Positions 44,197-53,315 of a DNA stretch of 64,000 nucleotides are shown here, in pieces. Location: positions 558,001 to 622,000 of the forward strand of contig NZ_JAIUJR010000001.1 of NCBI RefSeq assembly GCF_020166335.1, read 5' to 3'. A model generated the notes under the pieces. The model had not been told where the DNA came from, did not search any database, and saw nothing but the letters and a program-made list of their open reading frames with translations. The position numbers and the translations under genes were made by a program. Every line of letters begins with the position of its first letter. Position 1 is the first letter of the stretch. Source of the stretch: Winogradskyella alexanderae. GTDB taxonomy: Bacteria > Bacteroidota > Bacteroidia > Flavobacteriales > Flavobacteriaceae.

Positions 44197-47100
44197 ATGA
44201 GTAAAAAGTTCACTGAATATAAAGGACTTGACTTACCGAAAGTTGCACTAGAAATTAGTAATTATTGGGATGCCAATAATATTTTTGAAAAAAGCGTAAC
44301 GACTAGGGAAGGTAAGAAACCCTTTGTGTTTTTTGAAGGCCCACCTTCAGCGAATGGCTTACCAGGTGTTCATCACGTCTTGGCACGTGCTATTAAAGAC
44401 ATTTTTCCGCGTTATAAGACTATGAATGGGTATCAGGTTAAGCGAAAGGCAGGCTGGGATACACATGGTTTGCCAATAGAGCTTGGTGTTGAGAAAGAAT
44501 TAGGCATTACCAAAGAGGATATTGGCACAAAAATTTCCATCGAAGAATACAACGAAGCTTGTAGAAAAGCTGTTATGCGTTACACAGATATTTGGAATGA
44601 CCTCACAAAAAAAATGGGTTATTGGGTAGATATGGATGACCCATATATTACCTACAAGTCCAAGTATATGGAAAGTGTATGGTGGTTACTCAAACAGATT
44701 TTTGATAAAAATTTATTGTATAAGGGCTATACCATTCAACCCTATTCGCCAAAAGCAGGCACAGGTTTAAGTTCGCATGAGCTCAATCAACCAGGAACGT
44801 ATCAAGATGTTACGGATACTACGGTTGTGGCACAATTTAAAGCAATACAAGAAACTTTACCCGATTTTCTTAAGGAGGAAGGAGATGTTTACTTTTTAGC
44901 TTGGACAACCACACCATGGACGCTACCAAGTAATACCGCACTAACGGTTGGCCCTAAAATAGATTATGTTTTGATTGAAACGTATAATCAGTATACCTAT
45001 CAACCAATTAATGTAATATTAGCAAAGGGGTTGGTAAACTATCAGTTTGACGCTAAATTTAACAGGGTTGAAACTAAACCAGAGTTACTTGACTATATAA
45101 AAGACGACAAAAAGATACCGTACTACGTTATAAAGGAATTTAAGGGTAAAGACCTAGTTGGTATAAAGTATGAGCAATTATTAAATTATGCACTACCAAA
45201 CGACAATCCTGAAAATGCGTTTAGAGTAATATCTGGAGACTTTGTTACCACTGAGGATGGTACAGGTATTGTACACACGGCTCCTACCTTTGGTGCAGAT
45301 GATGCTTTGGTAGCTAAACAAGCAACACCAGAAGTACCACCATTACTGGTAAAAGATAATAATGACAATTTAGTGCCACTTGTGGATTTACAAGGGCGTT
45401 TCAGACCAGAAATGGAAGAATTTGCAGGGAAATACGTAAAAAATGAATATTATGAAGATGGTGAAGCACCTGAGAGGTCTGTTGACGTAGAACTTGCTAT
45501 TAAGTTAAAAATTGAGAACAAAGCCTTTAAGGTTGAAAAATATAAGCACAGCTACCCAAATTGCTGGAGAACTGATAAACCAATTTTATACTACCCATTA
45601 GATTCATGGTTTATCAAGGTGACGGAGGTAAAAGAACAAATGGTAGCGCTTAACGATACTATTAATTGGAAGCCAAAATCAACTGGAACAGGTCGTTTTG
45701 GAAATTGGTTGGCTAATGCTAACGACTGGAATTTATCGCGTTCCCGCTTTTGGGGAATTCCCTTGCCAATTTGGAGAACGGAAGATGGAAAGGAACAATT
45801 ATGCATCGGTTCAGTTAAAGAGTTAAAAGCTGAAATGGTAAAAGCTGTAGAAGCTGGTGTAATGTCTGAAGATATTTTTGCAGAGTTTGAAGTCGGTAAT
45901 ATGTCTGATGAGAACTACGAAAAAATAGACCTTCATAAAAATATTGTAGATAAAATTGTTTTGGTATCACCTTCAGGACAATTAATGAAACGCGAAAGTG
46001 ATCTGATAGACGTATGGTTCGATTCTGGTTCTATGCCTTATGCACAATGGCATTATCCATTTGAAAACAAAGATCTAATTGATAAGAACGAAGCATTTCC
46101 TTCAGATTTCATCGCAGAGGGAGTTGACCAAACACGCGGATGGTTTTACACGCTACATGCTATTGCTACAATGGTATTTAATTCTGTAGCCTATAAGAAT
46201 GTAGTCTCCAATGGATTGGTTTTAGATAAGAACGGACAGAAAATGTCTAAGCGTTTAGGGAATGCTGTAGATCCTTTTGAAACACTTGCTACTCACGGAG
46301 CAGATGCTACACGTTGGTATATGATAAGCAATGCCAACCCTTGGGATAACTTAAAGTTTGATTTAGATGGTATAGAAGAAGTTAAGCGTAAATTCTTTGG
46401 GACATTATACAATACGTATTCATTTTTTAGTTTATATACCAATTTAGACAACTTTAATTATAATGAAGCGGATATACCTTTAGAAGAAAGGCCAGAATTA
46501 GATCGATGGATTATTTCAGAATTAAACACTTTAATTGAAAAGGTAGACAGTTACTATGATGACTATGAGCCAACCAAAGCAGCACGAGCAATTTCGGACT
46601 TTACACAAGATTATTTAAGTAATTGGTATGTTAGATTAAGCAGAAGACGTTTTTGGAAAGGTGATTACCAAACAGATAAAATATCGGCATACCAAACACT
46701 TTATACTTGTATGAATACAATTGCAAAGTTGGGAGCTCCAATTGCACCTTTCTTTATGGATCGTTTGTATCTAGATCTAAATTCTGTGACTAATAAGGAG
46801 TCTTATGAGAGTGTTCATTTAGCCGAGTTTCCAAAAGCAAATAAAGAAGCTGTAGATAAAATACTTGAGCGAAAAATGGAAAATGCTCAAACAATATCAT
46901 CATTGGTTTTATCGTTACGGGCTAAAGAGAAGATTAAAGTAAGACAACCGCTTCAAAAGATTATGATTCCTGTAGATACCAAAGCACAAAAGCAAGAAAT
47001 AGAAGCTGTTTCAAATTTAATTAAACATGAAGTTAATATTAAAGAAATAGAACTTTTAGAAGATGCATCTGATATTCTTGTGAAACAAATTAAACCTAAT

Positions 47101-47601
47101 TTTAAAGTTTTGGGTCCAAGATTTGGAAGGGATATGAAATTGATAACGAGTGAAATAGCTAAACTAACTTCTGACGACATTAAAAAAATAGAACAGAATG
47201 GTTCTATTGAGCTCGATATTAACGGAAAAAACGTTACATTAGGATTAGATGATGTTGAGATAACCTCTCAGGATATAGAAGGATGGTTAGTTGCAAACGA
47301 AGGTTCATTAACAGTTGCTCTAGATGTAACCGTAAGCGATGAACTAAGGAGAGAGGGTATAGCAAGAGAGTTAGTAAATAGAATTCAAAATTTGAGAAAA
47401 GATTCTGGATTTGAAGTTACGGACAGAATAGTCGTGCAACTTCAAAAGGACGACAATATTCTCGAGGCTATAGCATCTAATGAAGCATATATTAAAACAG
47501 AAACACTAACAGAAGAATTACAAATAAAAGAAACAGTAAACAATGGTATAGAAATTGCTTTTGATGATGTAAATACCAAATTGTTTATTCAAAAACATTA
47601 A
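44197..47601 (+). CDS. ileS: Isoleucine-tRNA ligase
   Basis: IleRS charges tRNA-Ile and edits misactivated valine. The 1134-residue protein has the HIGH-type motif in PPSANGLPGVHH (residues 49-60), the KMSKR loop at about residue 682 (GQKMSKRLGNAVDPF), and the editing domain between them (AWTTTPWTLPSNTALTVGP, GTGIVHTAPTFGADD). A long C-terminal anticodon-binding region follows, without the zinc-binding C-terminal cysteines of E. coli IleRS. This is the eukaryote-like type common in Bacteroidota. A DksA-like gene follows after 5 bases. Confidence 0.97.
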   Translation: MSKKFTEYKGLDLPKVALEISNYWDANNIFEKSVTTREGKKPFVFFEGPPSANGLPGVHHVLARAIKDIFPRYKTMNGYQVKRKAGWDTHGLPIELGVEKELGITKEDIGTKISIEEYNEACRKAVMRYTDIWNDLTKKMGYWVDMDDPYITYKSKYMESVWWLLKQIFDKNLLYKGYTIQPYSPKAGTGLSSHELNQPGTYQDVTDTTVVAQFKAIQETLPDFLKEEGDVYFLAWTTTPWTLPSNTALTVGPKIDYVLIETYNQYTYQPINVILAKGLVNYQFDAKFNRVETKPELLDYIKDDKKIPYYVIKEFKGKDLVGIKYEQLLNYALPNDNPENAFRVISGDFVTTEDGTGIVHTAPTFGADDALVAKQATPEVPPLLVKDNNDNLVPLVDLQGRFRPEMEEFAGKYVKNEYYEDGEAPERSVDVELAIKLKIENKAFKVEKYKHSYPNCWRTDKPILYYPLDSWFIKVTEVKEQMVALNDTINWKPKSTGTGRFGNWLANANDWNLSRSRFWGIPLPIWRTEDGKEQLCIGSVKELKAEMVKAVEAGVMSEDIFAEFEVGNMSDENYEKIDLHKNIVDKIVLVSPSGQLMKRESDLIDVWFDSGSMPYAQWHYPFENKDLIDKNEAFPSDFIAEGVDQTRGWFYTLHAIATMVFNSVAYKNVVSNGLVLDKNGQKMSKRLGNAVDPFETLATHGADATRWYMISNANPWDNLKFDLDGIEEVKRKFFGTLYNTYSFFSLYTNLDNFNYNEADIPLEERPELDRWIISELNTLIEKVDSYYDDYEPTKAARAISDFTQDYLSNWYVRLSRRRFWKGDYQTDKISAYQTLYTCMNTIAKLGAPIAPFFMDRLYLDLNSVTNKESYESVHLAEFPKANKEAVDKILERKMENAQTISSLVLSLRAKEKIKVRQPLQKIMIPVDTKAQKQEIEAVSNLIKHEVNIKEIELLEDASDILVKQIKPNFKVLGPRFGRDMKLITSEIAKLTSDDIKKIEQNGSIELDINGKNVTLGLDDVEITSQDIEGWLVANEGSLTVALDVTVSDELRREGIARELVNRIQNLRKDSGFEVTDRIVVQLQKDDNILEAIASNEAYIKTETLTEELQIKETVNNGIEIAFDDVNTKLFIQKH

Positions 47602-47606
47602 TACAT

Positions 47607-47990
47607 ATGGCAGCAGAAACTACAAACAGATACTCAGACAAAGACTTAGAGGAATTCAGAGTATTGATTCAAGAAAAAATAAATAAGGCAGAGCACGATT
47701 TGGAGCTTATAAAAAGTGCTTATATGAACGATCATGATAATGGTACTGACGATACATCACCGACTTTTAAGGCTTTTGAAGAAGGAAGCGCAACGATGAG
47801 TAAGGAGGCTAATTCAGCCTTGGCTATTCGTCAGGAGAAGTTTATTCGAGATTTAAAAAATGCGATGATACGCATTGAGAACAAAACGTATGGTGTTTGC
47901 CGTGTAACAGGAAAGCTAATCAAAAAAGAGCGATTAAAATTGGTGCCTCATGCTACGCTTAGTATTGAAGCAAAAAACATGCAGAAATAA
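47607..47990 (+). CDS. TraR/DksA-family protein with degenerate zinc finger
   Basis: A 127-residue coiled-coil protein of the DksA/TraR family, whose members bind in the RNA polymerase secondary channel. The helical N-terminus holds ELIKSAYMNDHDNGTDDTSP in the tip region. The C-terminal finger reads YGVCRVTGKLIKKERLKLVPHATLSIEAK in order, with only Cys98 of the expected four cysteines left. Thr101, His115 and Leu118 occupy the others. This is a form I recall as common in Bacteroidota. It sits between ileS and lspA. Confidence 0.85.
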   Translation: MAAETTNRYSDKDLEEFRVLIQEKINKAEHDLELIKSAYMNDHDNGTDDTSPTFKAFEEGSATMSKEANSALAIRQEKFIRDLKNAMIRIENKTYGVCRVTGKLIKKERLKLVPHATLSIEAKNMQK

Positions 47991-48032
47991 ATTCTGTTTA
48001 CTATGAGACCTAGTCTCTAATGCAATCGTATT

Positions 48033-48683
48033 TTGGATAGAAAAAAAATTACAAAGCCTTGGAAAATCTATTTCAAGGCTTTTTTTGTGTTTCTATTTGT
48101 GAATATGTCATTGGGACAGAATACTGTGATTAAAAATATAGATGCAGAAACCATATCTACAATAAGTATTGATGGTAATCAAATTTTTGACATCGATATT
48201 ACAACATCAAACACAAATTACATTTCGTGCAAATCCGTTGTAGACGGAGAATATGAAAATATGTTTCAAGTAATAAGCAACATCAATGGAGCTAGCTTAG
48301 AACTTAAATTGGAGCAATACCAATACACAATTATTAATGATGATAAAAGAAATGCCCATAAAGTAGTTGCAGTTAAATTAATTCTTGATATACCGGAAAA
48401 CATTAATCTTAGTATTGTCAGTGATATTGCTAATATAAAACTTAAAGGAAATTTTGATTCTGTTAATGTTAGGTTAGAAGAAGGGTTTTGCAATCTGTCT
48501 GGGCAAGTAAAGGAAGGTATTATCCAGACGATTAATGGTGATATAATTGTGACAACAGATAATGCAGAAATATACGCTCAGTCTAATAAGGGTAAAATTA
48601 CTTTATTCCCTTTTAAAATATTTAGGTCCAAGTTGAATTTAAAATCTATAAAAGGTAATATCAATGTAAGGCAATCTCAATGA
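48033..48683 (+). CDS. Exported beta-rich protein, putative adhesin-like (DUF4097-type pattern)
   Basis: A 216-residue exported protein starting at a TTG (48033), with signal region IYFKAFFVFLFVNMSLGQ (residues 12-29). The rest is a repeating pattern of short beta-strands (ISTISIDGNQIFDIDI, LNLSIVSDIANIKLKGNF, IIQTINGDIIVTTDNAEIYA, LNLKSIKGNINVRQ) typical of the beta-helical head of DUF4097/adhesin-type proteins. No catalytic motif is visible. It lies in the ileS-dksA-lspA gene row, 25 bases before lspA. Function unknown. Confidence 0.65.
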   Translation: MDRKKITKPWKIYFKAFFVFLFVNMSLGQNTVIKNIDAETISTISIDGNQIFDIDITTSNTNYISCKSVVDGEYENMFQVISNINGASLELKLEQYQYTIINDDKRNAHKVVAVKLILDIPENINLSIVSDIANIKLKGNFDSVNVRLEEGFCNLSGQVKEGIIQTINGDIIVTTDNAEIYAQSNKGKITLFPFKIFRSKLNLKSIKGNINVRQSQ

Positions 48684-48708
48684 TATGTACAATTACAAAT
48701 CTTAGCCT

Positions 48709-49338
48709 ATGACAAGTAGAAAAGCACTATTCGTTATCATTCTCATTTTACTTGTTGATCAAGCCAGTAAAATATATATCAAAACCAATTTTATTTTAAA
48801 TGAAGATGTTCCTATCTTTTCTTGGTTTAAAATCGCATTTGTAGAAAACGATGGGATGGCTTGGGGTACTAAAATAAGTGATTTTATTTCTGTAATCTCA
48901 GATAGAAATGCAAAGCTTTTTTTAACCTTATTTCGAATTGGAGCTGTTACAGGCATAGCGTTTTGGTTGATAGATGTTGTAAAAAAAAGGAAATCAAAAA
49001 TACTAACCTATGCTATAGCAATCATCTTTGCTGGCGCCCTTGGTAATATTGTAGACTCTGTTTTTTATGGAATTCTTTTTAGTGATAGTACTATGGAAGT
49101 AGCTAAATTTTTACCTGAAGAAGGCGGGTATGCAACTGTGATGCACGGAAAGGTTGTTGATATGCTACACTTTCCTATTTGGAGTGGTGTTTTGCCAGAA
49201 TGGCTACCGTTTTTTGGAGGTAAGTACTTTTCATTTTTTGATCCAGTTTTTAACATTGCAGATATTGCAATTAGCTCAGGAATCGGTATATTGATAGTGT
49301 TTAACAAAAAAGCATTTACAGAAAAGGTAAATGCTTAG
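48709..49338 (+). CDS. lspA: Lipoprotein signal peptidase II
   Basis: LspA removes signal peptides from diacylglyceryl-modified lipoproteins in the inner membrane. The 209-residue protein has four membrane helices and the family motifs: LLVDQASKIYIK, FVENDGMAWG, GALGNIVDSVFYG, VVDMLHFPIW with the first catalytic aspartate, and FNIADIAISSG with the second. It has the extended loop between motifs typical for Bacteroidota. Two predicted lipoproteins of this window have lipoboxes it could cut, and a third is encoded directly downstream. Confidence 0.96.
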   Translation: MTSRKALFVIILILLVDQASKIYIKTNFILNEDVPIFSWFKIAFVENDGMAWGTKISDFISVISDRNAKLFLTLFRIGAVTGIAFWLIDVVKKRKSKILTYAIAIIFAGALGNIVDSVFYGILFSDSTMEVAKFLPEEGGYATVMHGKVVDMLHFPIWSGVLPEWLPFFGGKYFSFFDPVFNIADIAISSGIGILIVFNKKAFTEKVNA

Positions 49339-49347
49339 TTGGTAATT

Positions 49348-50352
49348 ATGCACAAAAAATACGGTCTAATTTATTTTTGCATTCTTTTACTTGTATTGTC
49401 TTCATGTACGAGCAATGATATTAATACGACTAATAATTCCTATAAAATACACGGTAAATCAATTTTATATAACAAGGAACCAATTCAATTTGTTGGAGCA
49501 AATGCGCTTCATTCCTTTGCTGTCGGCAGTGCAGATATGGTTTCTTGGAACCTTAATATTTCACGCGAATTTATAGGGAATATGAATGAAAATCCGATTG
49601 TAGGGTCACCCATTCAAGATTCTAATGGCCAATTTTTGTATTCTTTGCAATCAATTGTAGATGATAACAGGTCAAATAATTTGGTTACAATTCTTACACC
49701 ATTCGGCTGGGATGGTACAGAAGAAAAACTTTTAACGGGAAAGTTTCCAACAGAAACAGCCTTTTGGAGCGATTTTAAATTGAAATTAGAATTATGGTCT
49801 ACTCATTTCAAAGATCAATCCGATGTGTGGATAGAAGTTTGGAACGAACCATTTATCTACGACAGGTCAGATGGCTATACGGATAGTATTTGGAAATCTA
49901 CAATGAACGAGCTTTATACTGTCGTAAGATCTACTGGCAACGATAATATTATATTGATTCCTTGTGCAGAGCAAGGCCAGGACGAAAGTGTGCTTTTACA
50001 TTCTGGAGCAAATTTTTTGGTCAATAAAAAGAATGTGCTTTATGATATACATGCCTATGAGAAATGGCTTTTAGATACTCCAAATAATATCAATGTGCGC
50101 ATAAATGCTTTAATTGAACTGAATGTGCCTGTCTTTTTTGGAGAAGTTGCTCCTGTTAATAGTGGTGTTTTAATGAATCCGCAATACTTTTTAAATGTTA
50201 TTCATGCACATAATATGTCATTTGCAGCATGGTTATGGAAATATGATGAGTCAGACCAAGACGCATTATTGACTGCCGAAGGCTTGCCGAATAACTATAA
50301 TAACAACAATTGGGGAAGTTTGTACAATGAGATTGCCCTTAGAGCGCGATAG
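49348..50352 (+). CDS. GH5-like glycoside hydrolase lipoprotein
   Basis: A 334-residue lipoprotein (lipobox VLSSC, Cys20) with an (alpha/beta)8 glycoside-hydrolase pattern of clan A, GH5-like. The acid/base is E167 in WIEVWNEPF, the conserved His235-x-Tyr is in LYDIHAYEKW, and the nucleophile is E266 in PVFFGEVAP. A Trp-rich segment near the end (FAAWLWKYDESDQD) fits substrate contacts. The start at the ATG 49348 is chosen over a TTG at 49339. Cellulase- or mannanase-like activity is possible, but the specificity is not readable. It starts 9 bases after lspA. Confidence 0.8.
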   Translation: MHKKYGLIYFCILLLVLSSCTSNDINTTNNSYKIHGKSILYNKEPIQFVGANALHSFAVGSADMVSWNLNISREFIGNMNENPIVGSPIQDSNGQFLYSLQSIVDDNRSNNLVTILTPFGWDGTEEKLLTGKFPTETAFWSDFKLKLELWSTHFKDQSDVWIEVWNEPFIYDRSDGYTDSIWKSTMNELYTVVRSTGNDNIILIPCAEQGQDESVLLHSGANFLVNKKNVLYDIHAYEKWLLDTPNNINVRINALIELNVPVFFGEVAPVNSGVLMNPQYFLNVIHAHNMSFAAWLWKYDESDQDALLTAEGLPNNYNNNNWGSLYNEIALRAR

Positions 50353-50364
50353 ATGCTTTATCAT

Positions 50365-50931
50365 TTACTCAAATTTGTAAATAGAATTTGGTGTAACACA
50401 ATAATCTAATGTTATATCTTCTATTGTTGTGTTTATTATTTCTTTTTCGGGATTAAAAAGGGATAATCCAATTTTTATGATTTCCGGTTTGCAACTTGCC
50501 AAAAACCTATCGTAAAAACCTTTGCCATATCCAATACGGTTTCCCATCACGTCGTAAGCTAGTAGAGGAATAAACACCACATCTATTGATTTACTTTCAA
50601 TTGAAATCCCACTGATGGGTTCAGGTATATTGTATTTATTTTTTTTAAATCTCGTGTTATCAGTTAGAAGAAAGTGAGACATTGAAATGTCACTAAAATT
50701 GCTTTTAGAAACAATAATATTCTTATCCTTTCCAGCAAGAATATTCAAAATATATTCTGTATTAATTTCGTTTTGTTCTTCAATAGGAAGAAAAATATGA
50801 TAAAAGGAGTAATCCCATATAGCTGATTCTAAAAGTTGGTTAGCAATTGCAAGACTCTTTTCCTCTATTTCATTTTTTGTGAGGTTTTGACGTAGTTGTT
50901 TGTATTTTTTTCGTAGTTCTTGCTTTGTCAA
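50365..50931 (-). CDS. 5-formyltetrahydrofolate cyclo-ligase
   Basis: This enzyme converts 5-formyl-THF to 5,10-methenyl-THF with ATP. The 188-residue protein has the N-terminal KQELRKKYKQLRQNLT helix, the middle segment FIPLLAYDVMGNRIGYGKGFYDRFL (here split at GKG), which carries the ATP- and folate-binding motif of the YgfA/FAU1 family, and a C-terminal LDYCVTPNSIY. Its TTG start overlaps the stop of the upstream aspartoacylase-like gene (TTGA), a translational coupling signal. Confidence 0.93.
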   Translation of the reverse strand: MTKQELRKKYKQLRQNLTKNEIEEKSLAIANQLLESAIWDYSFYHIFLPIEEQNEINTEYILNILAGKDKNIIVSKSNFSDISMSHFLLTDNTRFKKNKYNIPEPISGISIESKSIDVVFIPLLAYDVMGNRIGYGKGFYDRFLASCKPEIIKIGLSLFNPEKEIINTTIEDITLDYCVTPNSIYKFE

Positions 50932-51896
50932 GATTCAATTTTTGTAGAAATATGAAAAATAGCATCACCTTGGTATATGATAGGCGACTCGTTTACATTA
51001 AAAATATAACCATCGCTAGGCGCTTTTACAAATTGATTAAAACTACCATAAGGATCAGTAATGTGGCCAAGCAGATCGTTCTTTTTAACAAATGTGTTTA
51101 CTGAAACTCTAGATTTAAACATTCCGGAATGACTTGCTCTAATCCATTTGCTATCTAATATTTTAATCGCATTTTTTTTCGGGTTAGATACTTTAAACTT
51201 GCTATTAAGCATTTCAAGATGATTTAACACACGCTTTATGCCGTTAACTCCAGTATTTGTAACGGTTTTGTCAATGTTAAAGGATTTGCCTCCTTCAAAC
51301 AACAACATGGGTATACCAAGTTTGTAACAACTATTTCTGAAAGATTTATTGAGGTTTTTTGTATAAAAAATAATAGGTGCACCAAAAATTTCAGCGAGTT
51401 CATCTAGAACCACTTCGTTTTTTACAATCCTAATTTGAGCCGCATTAAATCGGTCTGCACCACCTGTATGAAAATCTAGAATTAAATCGGCATGTGGTAC
51501 AATTTCTGTCATGAGCTTATTGGCAACTCTACTTGCTAATGAACCACTTTTGCCACCTGGGAAAACCCTATTTAAGTCACGGCCGTCCGGAAACTCACGA
51601 TCCATATGAATAAAACCAAAAACATTAATTACAGGAATACATATTATTGTCCCTTTTTTGGGTTTATTTATTCCTTTAGCAATTACTTGCCTTACAATTT
51701 CAACACCATTTATTTCGTCACCATGTATTCCTGCAGTAATTAACACAGTAGGACCTGGTTTTTTAGATCGCTCAATAATTACAGGTACGTCAATTTTATT
51801 CTGCGTGTGTAGTTTGGCAACATTGAAGCTTACCTTAGCGCTTTTTCCTAGTCCAACTTTGACACCTAAAATTTCAAGTACTTCTTTATCGCTCAT
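50928..51896 (-). CDS. Succinylglutamate desuccinylase/aspartoacylase-family zinc hydrolase
   Basis: A 322-residue cytosolic zinc enzyme of the M14-like AstE/AspA family. Zinc ligands are seen in TAGIHGDEINGVE and the later DLILDFHTGG, with the arginine region DGRDLNRVFPGG. A C-terminal beta-sandwich (ASHSGMFKSRVSVNTFVKKND) resembles biotinyl/lipoyl-like lids of the family. It is placed 33 bases after rimK in an operon with a RimB-like protease, so it may act on amide-linked glutamate rather than on free N-acyl amino acids; this is inference from context. Confidence 0.88.
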   Translation of the reverse strand: MSDKEVLEILGVKVGLGKSAKVSFNVAKLHTQNKIDVPVIIERSKKPGPTVLITAGIHGDEINGVEIVRQVIAKGINKPKKGTIICIPVINVFGFIHMDREFPDGRDLNRVFPGGKSGSLASRVANKLMTEIVPHADLILDFHTGGADRFNAAQIRIVKNEVVLDELAEIFGAPIIFYTKNLNKSFRNSCYKLGIPMLLFEGGKSFNIDKTVTNTGVNGIKRVLNHLEMLNSKFKVSNPKKNAIKILDSKWIRASHSGMFKSRVSVNTFVKKNDLLGHITDPYGSFNQFVKAPSDGYIFNVNESPIIYQGDAIFHISTKIES

Positions 51897-51929
51897 AATT
51901 ATATTCCGTGCAACTTTTACTCCTAGTCC

Positions 51930-52805
51930 TTAACGTCTGTTTCTCTCAATAAATGTAATTATTGCTCTAGCAATATTTTTTTTGGTAGCACCTTCTATGC
52001 CTTCTAGACCTGGAGTTGAATTTACTTCCATAATTAGCGGCCCACGTCTAGATTGTAACATATCTACACCACAAACAGGAAGTTTTAATGCCCTTGCCGC
52101 CTTTATCGCAAGTTTCAGCTCATCTTCTGTAAGCCTAACTAAATTAGCCTGACCGCCACGATGAAGATTAGACCTAAATTCACCTTCTTTACTTTGCCGT
52201 TTCATGGCACCAACAACTTGTCCATCTACAATTAAAGCTCTTAAATCTGCTCCTTTCGCCTCTGCAATAAACTCTTGAACTAAGGCTCTTGCTTGTAAAC
52301 CATTAAATGCTTCTAGTACAGACTCTGCCGCATTTTTAGACTCTGCCAAAACTACTCCTAATCCTTGGGTACCTTCCAGTAATTTTATGATAACCGGTGG
52401 CCCTCCAACATGATTTAAAACTTCTTCTACATCGCGAGAGTAGTTTGTAAATACGGTTTTTGGCATACCTACACCTGCCTTGGATAAACGTTGAAAACTT
52501 CTTAGTTTATCTCTACTTCTAATTATAGCATCTGATGTTACAGTGGTAAAGACATTCATCATTTCAAACTGGCGGACAACAGCACATCCAAAAAAGGTAA
52601 CAGATGCGCCAATTCTTGGGATAATTGCATCTACATAGTCTAGATATCTGTCCTTATAGTAAATTGTAGGCTTTTCCTTTTCAATAATTATATCACATTT
52701 AAGAGGGTCAATGACTTCCATCTCGTGTCCTCTGTTTTCACCTTCCTCGATAAGGCGTCTTGTAGAATATAATTGTGAATTACGAGAAAGTATAACTATG
52801 TTCAT
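51930..52805 (-). CDS. rimK: RimK-type ATP-grasp glutamate ligase
   Basis: RimK adds glutamate residues to the C-terminus of ribosomal protein S6, and some homologues make poly-glutamate. The 291-residue protein begins [18 protein letters not shown], with the ATP-grasp pieces [39 protein letters not shown] and [20 protein letters not shown]. The end holds the metal-binding [14 protein letters not shown]. All motifs look intact. It overlaps the upstream RimB-like protease gene by 26 bases. Confidence 0.94.
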   Translation of the reverse strand: MNIVILSRNSQLYSTRRLIEEGENRGHEMEVIDPLKCDIIIEKEKPTIYYKDRYLDYVDAIIPRIGASVTFFGCAVVRQFEMMNVFTTVTSDAIIRSRDKLRSFQRLSKAGVGMPKTVFTNYSRDVEEVLNHVGGPPVIIKLLEGTQGLGVVLAESKNAAESVLEAFNGLQARALVQEFIAEAKGADLRALIVDGQVVGAMKRQSKEGEFRSNLHRGGQANLVRLTEDELKLAIKAARALKLPVCGVDMLQSRRGPLIMEVNSTPGLEGIEGATKKNIARAIITFIERNRR

Positions 52806-53223
52806 TAACGGTATGCTTAAACGATTGGTTTTCTAAATCGACATCAACCAAAAATTTTTGTTTCAAAAATTGGCGCCCTATTAAAACAGGATATTTCATG
52901 TCGTCTCTAGTGCTTAAAGTTAAGTTAATCTTATAGGTTTTTCCAAAGAATACTGCCGTAGTTTTGATTTTATAACGATTTTCTTTGAAACCGTTACTGC
53001 TCTTTACATCGGTCAGGGAATAGTTAGTAAACGTGACAGATTTTCCATTAAAGTTGGAATGTCCCTTGCTCTCAAATACGCAAAATAGTTTACCACCCTC
53101 TTCTTTAATTAAAGCGCAATGTATGGCAGATGTGTATGCCCCTGTATCTATTTTAACATCAATATCTTTTAAATGTAAATCAGGAAAGTCAATTACATCG
53201 GTACGTCCCAAGATTTTTTTCAT
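52780..53223 (-). CDS. RimB-like retropepsin-type aspartic protease ('ATP-dependent zinc protease' family)
   Basis: A 147-residue protein of the family once called ATP-dependent zinc proteases and now seen as retropepsin-like. It has the aspartic motif [12 protein letters not shown] (residues about 24-35 from the ATG at 53223) and the second half [30 protein letters not shown] at 53229 would add two residues. RimB proteases remove glutamates that RimK adds to S6 in Pseudomonas. The 26-base overlap with rimK supports a matching eraser-writer pair. Confidence 0.88.
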   Translation of the reverse strand: MKKILGRTDVIDFPDLHLKDIDVKIDTGAYTSAIHCALIKEEGGKLFCVFESKGHSNFNGKSVTFTNYSLTDVKSSNGFKENRYKIKTTAVFFGKTYKINLTLSTRDDMKYPVLIGRQFLKQKFLVDVDLENQSFKHTVNEHSYTFS

Positions 53224-53276
53224 AATCAATTTTTTTTCTAAAAAAGTGGCGCAAGATAGTCATAAAGTTTTTTGAA

Positions 53277-53310
53277 TTGATATAATTTTTTTTCACAATT
53301 CTTACCTTTG
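53277..53310 (+). promoter_or_regulatory. uvrC promoter, possibly giving a leaderless message
   Basis: TTG (53277-53279), 23 bases, then TACCTTTG (53303-53310), an exact TAnnTTTG. The uvrC ATG begins only 5 bases later at 53316, so the transcript would start at or beside the start codon. Confidence 0.5.
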
Positions 53311-53315
53311 ATTTA

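Noticed and set aside
48005-48017. GAGAC-CTA-GTCTC hairpin between the DksA-like gene and the next gene
   Set aside because: Only five base pairs and no T-run, so it does not qualify as a terminator.
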